Positions 1-6,737 of a stretch of 64,000 nt of DNA are shown in pieces; position 1 is the stretch's first letter, and the number at the start of each line of letters is the position of its first letter. The DNA is from Phaeovulum vinaykumarii (lineage in GTDB: Bacteria; Pseudomonadota; Alphaproteobacteria; Rhodobacterales; Rhodobacteraceae). The stretch covers positions 1-64,000 of the forward strand of contig NZ_FTOM01000004.1 in assembly GCF_900156695.1 (NCBI RefSeq), given 5' to 3'. The notes beneath the pieces are model-generated. The model saw nothing but the letters and a program-made list of their open reading frames with translations, was not told where the DNA came from and ran no database searches. The position numbers and the translations under genes are program-made.

Positions 1-78
1 GCGGTGATGCGCAAGCTCATCGTCCTCGCCAACGCCCTGATCCGGGATAACCGAAAATGGGCCGAAATTGCCCCTTGA
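1..78 (+). CDS. IS110-family transposase, C-terminal end only
   Basis: The first 26 codons read in frame to a TGA stop and encode AVMRKLIVLANALI followed by RDNRKW. This is the usual C-terminal end of IS110-family (transposase_20 domain) transposases, which carry a conserved MRKL..LANALI..(D/N)RKW segment. The rest of the gene lies left of the window. Its stop codon abuts the stop codon of the convergent tail tube gene with no space between, so the element probably inserted into prophage A and cut it off here. It differs from the transposase at 1144-2175, whose C-terminus ends differently. The family call is from a short stretch. Confidence 0.6.
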   Translation, partial: AVMRKLIVLANALIRDNRKWAEIAP

Positions 79-1023
79 TCAAAACGGATACTCCACATCG
101 TTCACGAGGGTGGCGGTGCACATCCGGCCGACGACGCTGTCGCGCGCGGCCTGCCAGTCGAAGGTGGCCTGCACGCCCTGTGGCCCTGAAATCTCGATCC
201 GGGGGCGCGGCAGGTAGACGGCATGCACGGTGAAGGTGAAGCTCTCGCCCGAGGGCAGGACGTAAGCGAACTCTAGCTCGCAGGGATCGCCGTTGATCGC
301 CTGCGTCACCAGCGTGCTGTCGGCGAAGCGCACCTCGATGGAGCCGGTGAGCGCCGCGATGGACGGGTCTGCACCGTCGATCCGGCCATCGCTGCGGATG
401 GTCTCGATCCGGTCGAGGTTGTTGGCATAGGTGATCTCGGCCGTGACCACATTGCCGAGAGCGGTGCCGTTGCGGGAGATCGCGCCGTTGAAATGGCCGA
501 AGCGCTTCAGCTCCAGCGCGGCGGGTGTCCCGGCGCTCGTCGTGGTCCCGATCGTCTCGCCCTGCGCCACCAATCGGGCCGTCGCGGTCAGCAGGCCCGA
601 GCGCTGCATCTGCCAGGTGATCTGGTCGAGCACGCAGCCCGAATACATCGCATAGCGCGGCACCTCGGGCATGCCGGTCTCGATCGACATGCTGGGGAGC
701 GCCCAGGACCCGGACTGGAACTCGTGGGTGTAGGGAGCTTCCGCACCCGTGGTCGAGGGTGTCCCGAAGGCCGCCTTCAGCCAGAAGCCAAAGGCCTCGG
801 CGTCGAGCGGCACGACGACATCGCCGTCCGCCGTCACCGCGTCCTTGATCGGCGCCAGCGGATCGCGGCCGTAGCCCAGCAGTTCCGAGTTCAGCAGCGG
901 CTGCTCCACCCCCAGCGAGGTGCTGGCGAAGGGCATGCGGGTGAAGCCGCTGGCGGGCGGCGTTCCATAGGTCGTCTCGAACGCAAGCGCCATCAGCGCC
1001 CGCGCCCCCTGGGCTCGTGCCAT
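79..1023 (-). CDS. Phage major tail tube protein (prophage A copy)
   Basis: This 314-residue protein is nearly identical by eye to the prophage B protein at 39456-40394 and shares its start (MARAQGARA). It forms the tube of a siphovirus tail in the lambda/GTA style and should polymerise on the tail tip using the tape measure as ruler. The ends differ slightly: this copy stops with NDVEYPF where copy B stops with NDIEVY. In a whole phage the tail chaperone genes would follow to the left. Here a convergent transposase end follows at once, so this gene is an orphan of the tail operon. An RBS-like CTCCT complement lies just upstream of the ATG. Confidence 0.85.
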   Translation of the reverse strand: MARAQGARALMALAFETTYGTPPASGFTRMPFASTSLGVEQPLLNSELLGYGRDPLAPIKDAVTADGDVVVPLDAEAFGFWLKAAFGTPSTTGAEAPYTHEFQSGSWALPSMSIETGMPEVPRYAMYSGCVLDQITWQMQRSGLLTATARLVAQGETIGTTTSAGTPAALELKRFGHFNGAISRNGTALGNVVTAEITYANNLDRIETIRSDGRIDGADPSIAALTGSIEVRFADSTLVTQAINGDPCELEFAYVLPSGESFTFTVHAVYLPRPRIEISGPQGVQATFDWQAARDSVVGRMCTATLVNDVEYPF

Positions 1024-1063
1024 GGTGTTCTCCTCGGGTAGTCGGGGTTAGCCGAGATGGGGG

Positions 1064-1074
1064 GGTTGCCGCCC
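1064..1074. repeat. Left subterminal inverted repeat of the IS
   Basis: GGTTGCCGCCC, the exact inverse of 2439-2449. It lies 8 bases inside the inferred left end. Confidence 0.75.
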
Positions 1075-1143
1075 TCTCTCGACGGCATCGCAATGTGCCA
1101 ATCTGGTGGTGTTTACAGCCACTGAGCAGAAAGGACGGCAACC

Positions 1144-2175
1144 GTGACGAAAGATACGATGATCGGAGTCGATCTGGCAAAGAACAGTTTTCAGATCCAT
1201 GCGGCGACACTGAATGGCCAGGTCAAGTTCCGCAGGAAGCTGGCGCGGGCGCAGTTCCTCTCCTTCATGGCCGCGCAGGCCCCGGCCGTCGTCGTGATGG
1301 AGGCCTGCGGCGGCGCCCACCATTGGGCGCGGGAACTGTCCGCGCTCGGTCATGAGGTCCGGCTGATCGCCCCGGTTTATGTTAAACCCTTCGTGAAGCG
1401 GCAGAAGAACGATGCTGCCGACGCCGAAGCCATCGTCGAAGCGGCGCAGCGCCCGGAGATGCGGTTCGTCGAGCCAAAAAGCACCGACCAGCAGGCCCGC
1501 GCGCTCCTGTTCCGGACACGGGAACAGCTCGTCCATCAGCGCACCGAGCTGGTGAACGCCCTGCGATCCTACCTCTACGAATACGGTCACGTTCTGCCGA
1601 TCGGTATCGCCAGCCTCCGGCGCATCGAGGCGATCCTCGAGGACACGGACAATGACCTCCCGGACCTTGTCCGGGACATCTGCGGCGACCTGCTCCAGCA
1701 GATCTCCGAGAAGACGGCGCGGATCGACGCACTCATGAAGCGCATCAAGTCCACGGCCGACGACACCGAAACTGCACGGCGGCTGCAGACGATGCCCGGC
1801 GTCGGCCCTGTCACGGCCCTCGCCATCGAGGCCTTCGCGCCGCCCCTCGAAAGTTTCCGCTGCGGGCGCGACTTCGCCGCTTGGCTCGGCCTCGTGCCTC
1901 GGCAGAACTCGACTGGCGGCAAACAGCGCCTCGGGAGGGTCACGAAGGCAGGCCAGGCCGATATCCGGAGCCAGCTGATCGTCGGCGCGATGTCGCGCCT
2001 GACATGGCTCGGCCGAAAGTCGATCCGGGAGGGATCGTGGCTGGCGCGCATGCTCGAGCGCAAGCCGAAGATGCTGGTGGCCATCGCGCTGGCGAACAAG
2101 ATGGCCCGCGCCATCTGGGCCATGCTGACCCGCGGCGAGGACTACAGGAATCCGGCGCCGGCCGCTGCCGTCTGA
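1144..2175 (+). CDS. IS110-family transposase (DEDD recombinase)
   Basis: This 343-residue protein has the N-terminal DEDD_Tnp_IS110 domain. It starts with the GVDLAKNSFQIHA motif (first catalytic Asp), then has MEACGGAHHW (Glu) and KNDAADAEAI (Asp pair). The C-terminal transposase_20 domain has MPGVGPVTALAI and the serine-containing region after AWLGLVPRQNSTGG. Length and domain order are complete. IS110 enzymes use a RuvC-like fold plus a catalytic serine and, in recent work, a structured bridge RNA encoded by the element. The gene sits between two noncoding ends and has interrupted the prophage A tail operon on the opposite strand. Confidence 0.93.
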   Translation: MTKDTMIGVDLAKNSFQIHAATLNGQVKFRRKLARAQFLSFMAAQAPAVVVMEACGGAHHWARELSALGHEVRLIAPVYVKPFVKRQKNDAADAEAIVEAAQRPEMRFVEPKSTDQQARALLFRTREQLVHQRTELVNALRSYLYEYGHVLPIGIASLRRIEAILEDTDNDLPDLVRDICGDLLQQISEKTARIDALMKRIKSTADDTETARRLQTMPGVGPVTALAIEAFAPPLESFRCGRDFAAWLGLVPRQNSTGGKQRLGRVTKAGQADIRSQLIVGAMSRLTWLGRKSIREGSWLARMLERKPKMLVAIALANKMARAIWAMLTRGEDYRNPAPAAAV

Positions 2176-2438
2176 AGCTATCAGGCGGACCGCGGCACGG
2201 CTTCGGTGTGAAGGAGGTGCGAGAAGGCGACGACCAGCATGGGCAACATGATCGATGAGATCTGGATGGGGAAAACCAGCGATCCGCTCGGGGCCGACAG
2301 AGTTCTTAGCCGAGATTTGGACCCTATCCGCAGATCACCATACCGGCCCGCGGCAAATGGAAAGGCCGCAACGATGAGGCCTGACAGAAGACCGCGCTCG
2401 ATCACCTGTTCATCTGCTCAATTTCCTCCTTGCATCTC
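2176..2438 (+). ncRNA. Noncoding right end of the IS, candidate bridge RNA region
   Basis: About 260 bases between the transposase stop and the right inverted repeat hold no convincing gene. In IS1111-type elements the guide (bridge) RNA is reported to come from the noncoding end downstream of the transposase, which fits this layout. I have not folded the sequence and saw no decisive structure, so this is placement by analogy. Confidence 0.35.
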
Positions 2439-2867
2439 GGGCGGCAACCACAGAAGCGGGTCGGCCGTGGTGTAGTGAAGGACGACCGGGATCACAGCCG
2501 CCTTCAGGCTGGCCGCGCCCTCGACCGGCAGATCGACTGGCCTCGGCGCTTCCGCCTCGACCCAGTCGCAGAGACCGCCGAGCGTGCGGTCGGCTGCGAG
2601 CGCCGCGCCGATGCTGGCGGTCAGCGTGTCGAAGGCGGCGTCACGGTCGGCGCCCTGCACAACGGCCTCGATCTCGGCTCGGTGCTGGTAGTGGTAGGAA
2701 AGCGGCGACAACGTGACCTCGGGCTCGCCCGGCTCGCCGTCGCGCAGGATCAGCAGGCCATCGGCCGGCACGCGCTCTGGCAGCACCTCGCCGCGCAGGG
2801 CGGTGGCGGGCAGCGCCGAGAGCCGCGCATGCAGCGCGGCGAGGATGGCTTCGCGTGGGCTGGACAT
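2418..2867 (-). CDS. Phage tail terminator-like protein (prophage A), C-terminus altered by IS
   Basis: The protein is 149 residues and matches the prophage B protein at 40419-40838 along nearly all its length (e.g. ARLSALPATALRG, LRDGEPGEPEV, VVLHYTTADPL). It probably caps the tail tube at the head-proximal end, judging from its place between tube and connector genes. Copy B ends TTADPLG. Here the IS entered at that codon, so the tail becomes TTADPLLWLPPEMQGGN, with the last residues read from the IS right end. The core fold is probably kept, but the gene no longer has downstream tail partners. The start is the ATG that aligns with copy B. Confidence 0.75.
   Translation of the reverse strand: MSSPREAILAALHARLSALPATALRGEVLPERVPADGLLILRDGEPGEPEVTLSPLSYHYQHRAEIEAVVQGADRDAAFDTLTASIGAALAADRTLGGLCDWVEAEAPRPVDLPVEGAASLKAAVIPVVLHYTTADPLLWLPPEMQGGN
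2439..2449. repeat. Right subterminal inverted repeat of the IS
   Basis: GGGCGGCAACC, the exact inverse of 1064-1074. It lies about 6 bases inside the inferred right end. Confidence 0.75.
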
Positions 2868-3012
2868 GGTTCACTCTATTGTGCAGGTGCAGAAAAGGTC
2901 CGCTTCGAGCCCGGAGTGCGCGATGCTGCGTAGCCGATAAATGTCGGCTTTCTTCAAGACTGCCATTCCGTCGTGGCTTAGCATTGTAGCGGCATTGTTG
3001 GAGGCGCTAAAA

Positions 3013-3402
3013 ATGATCTTTCGCTACACGATTCTCTACGTGGATGATGTCCCATCGTCGCTCGACTTTTACGAGAGGGCGTTTGGGTTGAAACGTGGGT
3101 TCATGCACGAAGGTGGCGACTATGGTGAGTTGATTACGGGTGAAACCAAACTGGCATTCTCCTCCAGAGAACTAATGCGCCAGCTGGACAAGAACCCGGC
3201 TTCGCCAGAAGCTAATGCTCCCACGTTCGAGATCGCTTTCGAGACTGACGATGTGGCCGCCGCCCTTCGACGAGCCATAGACGCGGGTGCCACGCCTATT
3301 CAGGACACGCGCGATGAACCATGGGGACAGACAACGTCCTATGTGGCGGACCCAGATGGTTATCTGATCGAAATCTGTTCAGCAGTGCAGTTGCCGGGTT
3401 GA
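3013..3402 (+). CDS. VOC (glyoxalase/bleomycin-resistance) family protein
   Basis: The 129-residue protein begins MIFRYTILYVDDVPSSLDFY and ends YVADPDGYLIEI, the standard edges of a single VOC module. Such proteins bind a metal and act as isomerases, dioxygenases or drug-binding proteins; the substrate cannot be told. The ATG at 3013 is preferred over in-frame codons upstream because it gives the normal VOC N-terminus. It is on the strand opposite the phage late genes and is followed 4 bases later by a DUF1801 gene, so the two probably share a transcript. It is part of a cargo block inserted between the phage tail terminator and DUF6441 genes. Confidence 0.85.
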   Translation: MIFRYTILYVDDVPSSLDFYERAFGLKRGFMHEGGDYGELITGETKLAFSSRELMRQLDKNPASPEANAPTFEIAFETDDVAAALRRAIDAGATPIQDTRDEPWGQTTSYVADPDGYLIEICSAVQLPG

Positions 3403-3406
3403 GGCC

Positions 3407-3745
3407 ATGATGGATGCGCTGGAAACAGCTGAGATCGTCGCGCGGTTGAAGGCTATTGTTGTGACGGTCGAGCCGGAGGTGGCCTTTATCGCGAAATACG
3501 GGGGCACAGTGGTCGAGAGCGTGCCGGGGCAGCCCAAATCGCAGTTTTGCGGGATCTTTGCCTACACGAGCCACGTCTCCCTTGAGTTCACCAACGGCGC
3601 CCAACTGGACGATCCGGCGAAAGTGCTCGAAGGCGCAGGAAAGCATCGGCGTCATATCAAGCTTTCCAGTCTGTCCGATATCGCTGGAAAGCGATGCGAG
3701 GATTTCCTACGTCAGGCCCGCGATCTCAAGACCGATCTCCCCTGA
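3407..3745 (+). CDS. DUF1801-like protein
   Basis: The 112-residue protein resembles DUF1801 (YdhG-like) proteins, with an aromatic/glycine core around FCGIFAYTSHVSLEFTNGAQL and a C-terminal HIKLSSLSDI segment followed by a helix. The molecular role of this family is not established. It starts 4 bases after the VOC gene. Its last 39 bases overlap the 3' end of the convergent AraC gene. Together the three genes form the prophage A cargo block. Confidence 0.65.
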   Translation: MMDALETAEIVARLKAIVVTVEPEVAFIAKYGGTVVESVPGQPKSQFCGIFAYTSHVSLEFTNGAQLDDPAKVLEGAGKHRRHIKLSSLSDIAGKRCEDFLRQARDLKTDLP

Positions 3746-4399
3746 CCAGTTTCCAAGCCCGGGTTGTGCCAGATCGGTAATGGCAGCCGGGTTACGGCGG
3801 AGTTGGGCGGGCGTCCGCCCGAACCACCGCACGAACTCTCGTGTCATGTGGGCCTGGTCGCTATAGCCATAGTGCGCCGCGATCTCGGCAAGCGGAACGC
3901 GACACGGCAGGGCCTGAACCGCCCGCCGAGCCCGCCCCAGCTGCCGCCAGAAGGCCGGAGTTGGAAGCGACAGGTCACTGAACCGACGTTGCAGTGTTCT
4001 TTCCGATACGCCCTGTTGACGAGCTAGGCGATAAACGCTGTTCTCCGGCAGACAAAGGGCTTCAATGATCTCCGAAACCTCCTGGTCATGCCGCGTCCGG
4101 TCTTCGATCTCTGTCTCAAGGGTCGATAGGTCACGACCCGCGATCTCAAATTCGGCAAGGTCCAGAGTTATGCCAGGCCGTAGACGGTATCCAGTCAGGC
4201 TGGTTCCTGCGTCGAGCCTGACCAACCTTGGCGCTAAGTCCCAGTCAGTGATGTGAGGAACTTCTCGTCCCGACCTGCCGCAGGACAAAACAACCAGATC
4301 GACACATCCATCGGGAAGAACCACCGAAACTTCGTTTGCCTCGGCAGTGTAGGTCCAGCGATGAACGCGGTCAGAGTTAGCTTTGGTCAATGCAGACAT
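3707..4399 (-). CDS. AraC-family transcriptional regulator
   Basis: The 230-residue protein has an N-terminal AraC-like sensor region (DUF6597 type, RWTYTAEANEVSVVLPDGCVDLVV) and a C-terminal pair of HTH motifs. The first is around RLARQQGVSERTLQRRF and the second around LAEIAAHYGYSDQAHMTREF, ending in the conserved FGRTPAQLRR. The ATG at 4399 gives the natural start for this class. It converges on the DUF1801 gene and may regulate the VOC/DUF1801 pair, although its target cannot be read from the sequence. It lies in the cargo slot of prophage A. Confidence 0.88.
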   Translation of the reverse strand: MSALTKANSDRVHRWTYTAEANEVSVVLPDGCVDLVVLSCGRSGREVPHITDWDLAPRLVRLDAGTSLTGYRLRPGITLDLAEFEIAGRDLSTLETEIEDRTRHDQEVSEIIEALCLPENSVYRLARQQGVSERTLQRRFSDLSLPTPAFWRQLGRARRAVQALPCRVPLAEIAAHYGYSDQAHMTREFVRWFGRTPAQLRRNPAAITDLAQPGLGNWSGEIGLEIAGLT

Positions 4400-4473
4400 A
4401 CCCGCTAAAATAAGCGCGTAGCTGCCATTGATCCAGAACGAAACAACGGCAGCTTCGTCACGCGTTGCTGGCG

Positions 4474-5103
4474 CTACAACTTTTCCTCCACCCAGTTCGC
4501 CACGATCAGCCCCGGCACACCATCCAACGCCCGGTCTGCATCCCGCGCGAGGTCCAGCCGCTTTGGCAGCTTCACCTGCGGCACCAGCAGGAAGATCGGC
4601 GCGGTGACCTTTCCGCGCCCGGTCTTCGAGCGCGACACCACCGCCTGACCCTTCGTGTTCAGCCGCCCCTCGGCGACCAGGAGGCTCGGGCCCGTCCGGC
4701 GATAGACGAAGCGCAGGCGGAGCCCGCGACGCCGTTCCCATTCGCCGGGCGTGATCCTGCCGCCGCGGAGGGACTTGCCCGCGGCGGGCAACGGGATCGC
4801 CAGCCAGAACCCGTCTTTAGAGCGGATCAGCGGGCCGGTGTCGTGCGCGCCCACGATGACCGGAGCCTTGGACCAGACGAGCGCCGCGGCGTCCAGGCTC
4901 TCGCCCGACCTCGGGAAGTTCTGGCTCCGGATCGAATTGGCCAGCCGTGTGCCGAGCCCCGCGCCGGTGATCTGCAGCCGCCACGCCGTCTTCAGCCCGG
5001 TCCCGGCCTCTCGCATGGCCGCCGTCACCGCGCGTTCGCCCGCCGCGACCTCCGCCGCCATCATCGCGACGATGTCGGGATCGATGTCGAGCTTCAGTTT
5101 CAT
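4474..5103 (-). CDS. DUF6441 phage protein, probable tail completion/neck protein (prophage A)
   Basis: The 209-residue protein is almost identical to the prophage B protein at 43596-44225 (MKLKLDIDPDIVA, RITPGEWERRRGLRLRF, PGLIVANWVEEKL). By position between connector and tail terminator it plays an HK97 gp10-like role in joining head and tail; this comes from context and is not shown directly. It uses an ATG at 5103, whereas copy B uses GTG. It overlaps the stop of the upstream head-tail joining fragment by 4 bases (ATGA), as in copy B. Downstream comes the cargo block instead of the tail terminator. Confidence 0.75.
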   Translation of the reverse strand: MKLKLDIDPDIVAMMAAEVAAGERAVTAAMREAGTGLKTAWRLQITGAGLGTRLANSIRSQNFPRSGESLDAAALVWSKAPVIVGAHDTGPLIRSKDGFWLAIPLPAAGKSLRGGRITPGEWERRRGLRLRFVYRRTGPSLLVAEGRLNTKGQAVVSRSKTGRGKVTAPIFLLVPQVKLPKRLDLARDADRALDGVPGLIVANWVEEKL

Positions 5104-5206
5104 GTCGGGCGCAGATCCACGGTCCAGACCAGCCGCTCGCGGTCGCGGACGGGCTCGCCCTGGATGAGGAAAGCATCATCGTCGATCTCGATGCGGTCGC
5201 CGATCC
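5100..5206 (-). pseudogene. Head-tail joining protein, C-terminal fragment
   Basis: These bases encode the last third of the protein found whole at 44222-44533 (AFLIQGEPVRDRERLVWTVDL, then RPT and stop). At about 5206 the match jumps to the sequence that in prophage B lies upstream of the DUF2190 gene (about 44873). One deletion therefore removed the front of this gene and all of DUF2190. The junction has at most one base of shared sequence, so it looks like illegitimate recombination. Confidence 0.7.
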
Positions 5207-5221
5207 TCGTGGAAAGACGAA

Positions 5222-5243
5222 GGGCGGCCCGTCAGGACCGCCC
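5222..5243 (-). promoter_or_regulatory. Conserved intercistronic RNA hairpin (prophage A)
   Basis: Two 9-base arms (5222-5230 and 5235-5243) flank a 4-base loop. As minus-strand RNA all nine positions pair with one G-U wobble, while the plus strand has a C-A mismatch. The same stem with a different loop occurs at 44895-44916 in prophage B. It follows the capsid reading frame and has only a weakly U-rich 3' flank, so a leaky terminator or mRNA stabiliser fits better than a strong terminator. Confidence 0.5.
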
Positions 5244-5275
5244 GCATGTCAGGGTTCAGCATGTTGGGGGGCTGG

Positions 5276-5752
5276 TTACGCGCCCGGGTTCTTGTAGAGA
5301 CCGCGCCAGTCGATCGCTTTGGCGCCGAAGTCGAGGCGGCACTTGATCTCGACGCCGTCGACGTCGAAGCCGTTGCGCGTCTCGATGTAGGCGCCCTGCT
5401 GGCCCTCCAGATAGGCATACTCGATGGTGTCGATCTGGTTGGGGCTGGCCGCCAGATACCAGGCGGTCTCGCTCGCCGCATCGAGCCTGATGCCCGCGCC
5501 GATGATGTTGTTGACCAGCACTGCGACGGCCTTGGCCGCATGCGGGTTGTTGCGCACGAGATCCCGCATCCGGTCGCGCAGCAGCGCACCGGCAACGCCG
5601 ATCTCGGTGTCGGCCGACGATCCCGGCGCACGCCAGCCCTCGGTCCGCCGCCCGCGCGCCGCCCCGTCATAGCCCCGCGTGAGCGTCTCGAAGGCCTGAC
5701 GCGCCATCACGCGGCGGGCGGCCATGCGCGGCGCCACCGATGCGATGGCGTG
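5276..5752 (-). pseudogene. Portal::capsid deletion chimera
   Basis: The frame begins with the portal N-terminus (AIASVAPRMAARR through AVLVNNIIGAGI, matching the protein at 46984-48507). At about 5490 it switches to the last 70 or so residues of the protease-capsid protein (RLDAASETAWYLAAS to LYKNPGA, matching 44943-46979). The fusion is in frame and about 153 residues long from the internal ATG at 5737. It lacks the portal channel and the capsid fold, so a virion role is not expected. A second junction at about 5750 removes the true portal start and joins an early gene. This is clear evidence of stepwise decay by deletion. Confidence 0.85.
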
Positions 5753-5928
5753 GCGTAGCGGACCTCGAGCGCGGTGGAAAAACGCGCGGTGACAGCCTTC
5801 ATCTGCTTTGCGGCGGCGTCGATCTCGCGCTGCAGGACAGCCAGGAGCTCGACGGGAAGCTGGGCGATCTCGCCCGCGGGCAAATTGATCAGCTCGTCGA
5901 TAGAGGGGGTGTTCTCGGGGAACGGCAT
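5707..5928 (-). CDS. Small phage early protein, C-terminus changed by deletion junction
   Basis: The 73-residue frame starts MPFPENTPSIDELINLPAGE and is predicted helical (AVLQREIDAAAKQMKAVTARF), like small proteins in early regions of Rhodobacterales phages; I do not know its function. After about ALEVRYA the DNA becomes portal sequence in another frame, which gives the residues PSHRWRRAWPPAA. The natural C-terminus is therefore lost. It lies 27 bases downstream of the preceding minus-strand gene (5956-6321), in the same presumed operon. Confidence 0.5.
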   Translation of the reverse strand: MPFPENTPSIDELINLPAGEIAQLPVELLAVLQREIDAAAKQMKAVTARFSTALEVRYATPSHRWRRAWPPAA

Positions 5929-5955
5929 GGGGATCTCCGTGATGGGGGGATGCGG

Positions 5956-6321
5956 TCAGGCGGCCTCGAGGAGGCGCATCGAAAGGGCAGCGCCGGCGGG
6001 ACCGGGCTTCGGCCGGGCGACGGCGATGTAGGCGAAGTGGTCGGGGCCGAGCCGGGCCTGCACGAGGTGGACGAGCCGCTGCTCGGCGGCGCGCAGGGCG
6101 GCGGCGGCGACACCACGCAGGGTGCGCTGGCGCTCGGGCGTGAGGTTCGAGACGGCGCCGGTGGCGTCGACGGCGAGGAACCCGCGGTGATAGACCAGCG
6201 CCTCGCCCGGGGCAGCCTGCGCGATCCAGGCGGCGAGCCCCACCTCGTCGAGTGCGGGACCGGCGGCGCCGAAGATCGACACGACGCGGCTGCCGTGGAT
6301 GGTGGACCGGCGCTCCATCAT
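5956..6321 (-). CDS. Conserved-looking phage protein, unknown function
   Basis: A 121-residue protein starting MMERRSTIHGSRVV. It has an alpha/beta pattern (VSIFGAAGPALDEVGLAAWI, EALVYHRGFLAVDA) then a helical region with RTLRGVAAAALRAAEQRLVHL. I do not recognise a catalytic motif. The start overlaps the stop of the upstream HTH gene by 4 bases (ATGA), which implies translational coupling and decides the start. It belongs to the early operon running leftward from the repressor divergence of prophage A. Confidence 0.6.
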   Translation of the reverse strand: MMERRSTIHGSRVVSIFGAAGPALDEVGLAAWIAQAAPGEALVYHRGFLAVDATGAVSNLTPERQRTLRGVAAAALRAAEQRLVHLVQARLGPDHFAYIAVARPKPGPAGAALSMRLLEAA

Positions 6322-6524
6322 GCCGCCCCCCGCGCGCTGTCGGCGGTGTGCGTGAGCTGGTCCTTCTCGAAGGCGAGGATGTCCTCGAGCCGGTAGACCA
6401 CCCGGCCGCCTAGTTTCATGTAGGCGGGGCCTTCCCCGGCCCATCGCCAGCGCTCGAGCGTGCGGTGCGAGATCGTCCAGCGCCGCGCCAGTTCCTTCTG
6501 TGTGAGGCAGGTCTTCTGCTGCAT
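6318..6524 (-). CDS. Small HTH DNA-binding protein (excisionase/AlpA-like)
   Basis: This 68-residue protein has a MerR/HTH_17-type fold: LTQKELARRWTISHRTLERWR forms the helix-turn-helix, followed by a wing (GEGPAYMKLGGRVVYRLEDI), the usual layout of AlpA/excisionase proteins. It may direct excision or regulate the prophage early region. It lies 213 bases downstream of the 6738-7421 gene, across a repeat-rich gap, and is coupled to the next gene by a 4-base overlap. Confidence 0.8.
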   Translation of the reverse strand: MQQKTCLTQKELARRWTISHRTLERWRWAGEGPAYMKLGGRVVYRLEDILAFEKDQLTHTADSARGAA

Positions 6525-6573
6525 CGTCGTCTCCCGGTGTCGTTTGTCAGGAGCACGATGCGAAATCCCGCGA

Positions 6574-6728
6574 GGGGATGTCGTCAGGATCGGAGTGGGA
6601 TGCAGAGGGGGATTGTCAGGAGCCTTTCAATCCAAGGAAGAACGGCTCGGTGGGGGATCGCCATCCCCCTCTCATCCCCCGGAGCATCCCACAGAGGGGA
6701 TCGCGTGGGCGCGCGGAGGGGCGGGGAT
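6574..6728. repeat. Cluster of GGGGAT/ATCCCC motifs with a hairpin
   Basis: Seven copies of GGGGAT on either strand start at about 6574, 6608, 6653, 6663, 6674, 6696 and 6723. Two of them form a perfect 7-base stem with a 4-base loop (6652-6669). Spacing is irregular. This fills the noncoding gap between two early genes of prophage A and could be operator or origin iterons. Confidence 0.45.
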
Positions 6729-6737
6729 GGCGCGGGC

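Larger units (their letters stand above)
1056..2455 (+). mobile_element. Insertion sequence, IS110 family (IS1111-type), about 1.4 kb
   Basis: Comparison with the uninterrupted tail tube / tail terminator junction of prophage B (around 40425-40435) marks the edges. The left flank matches B up to about 1055 and the right flank resumes at about 2456. Inside lie one transposase gene, a short left end of 88 bases and a long noncoding right end. An 11-base inverted repeat sits just inside both ends (1064-1074 and 2439-2449) rather than at the very ends. This subterminal placement is typical of the IS1111 subgroup. No target duplication is visible, as expected for IS110. The boundaries may be off by one or two bases. 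Confidence 0.85.
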
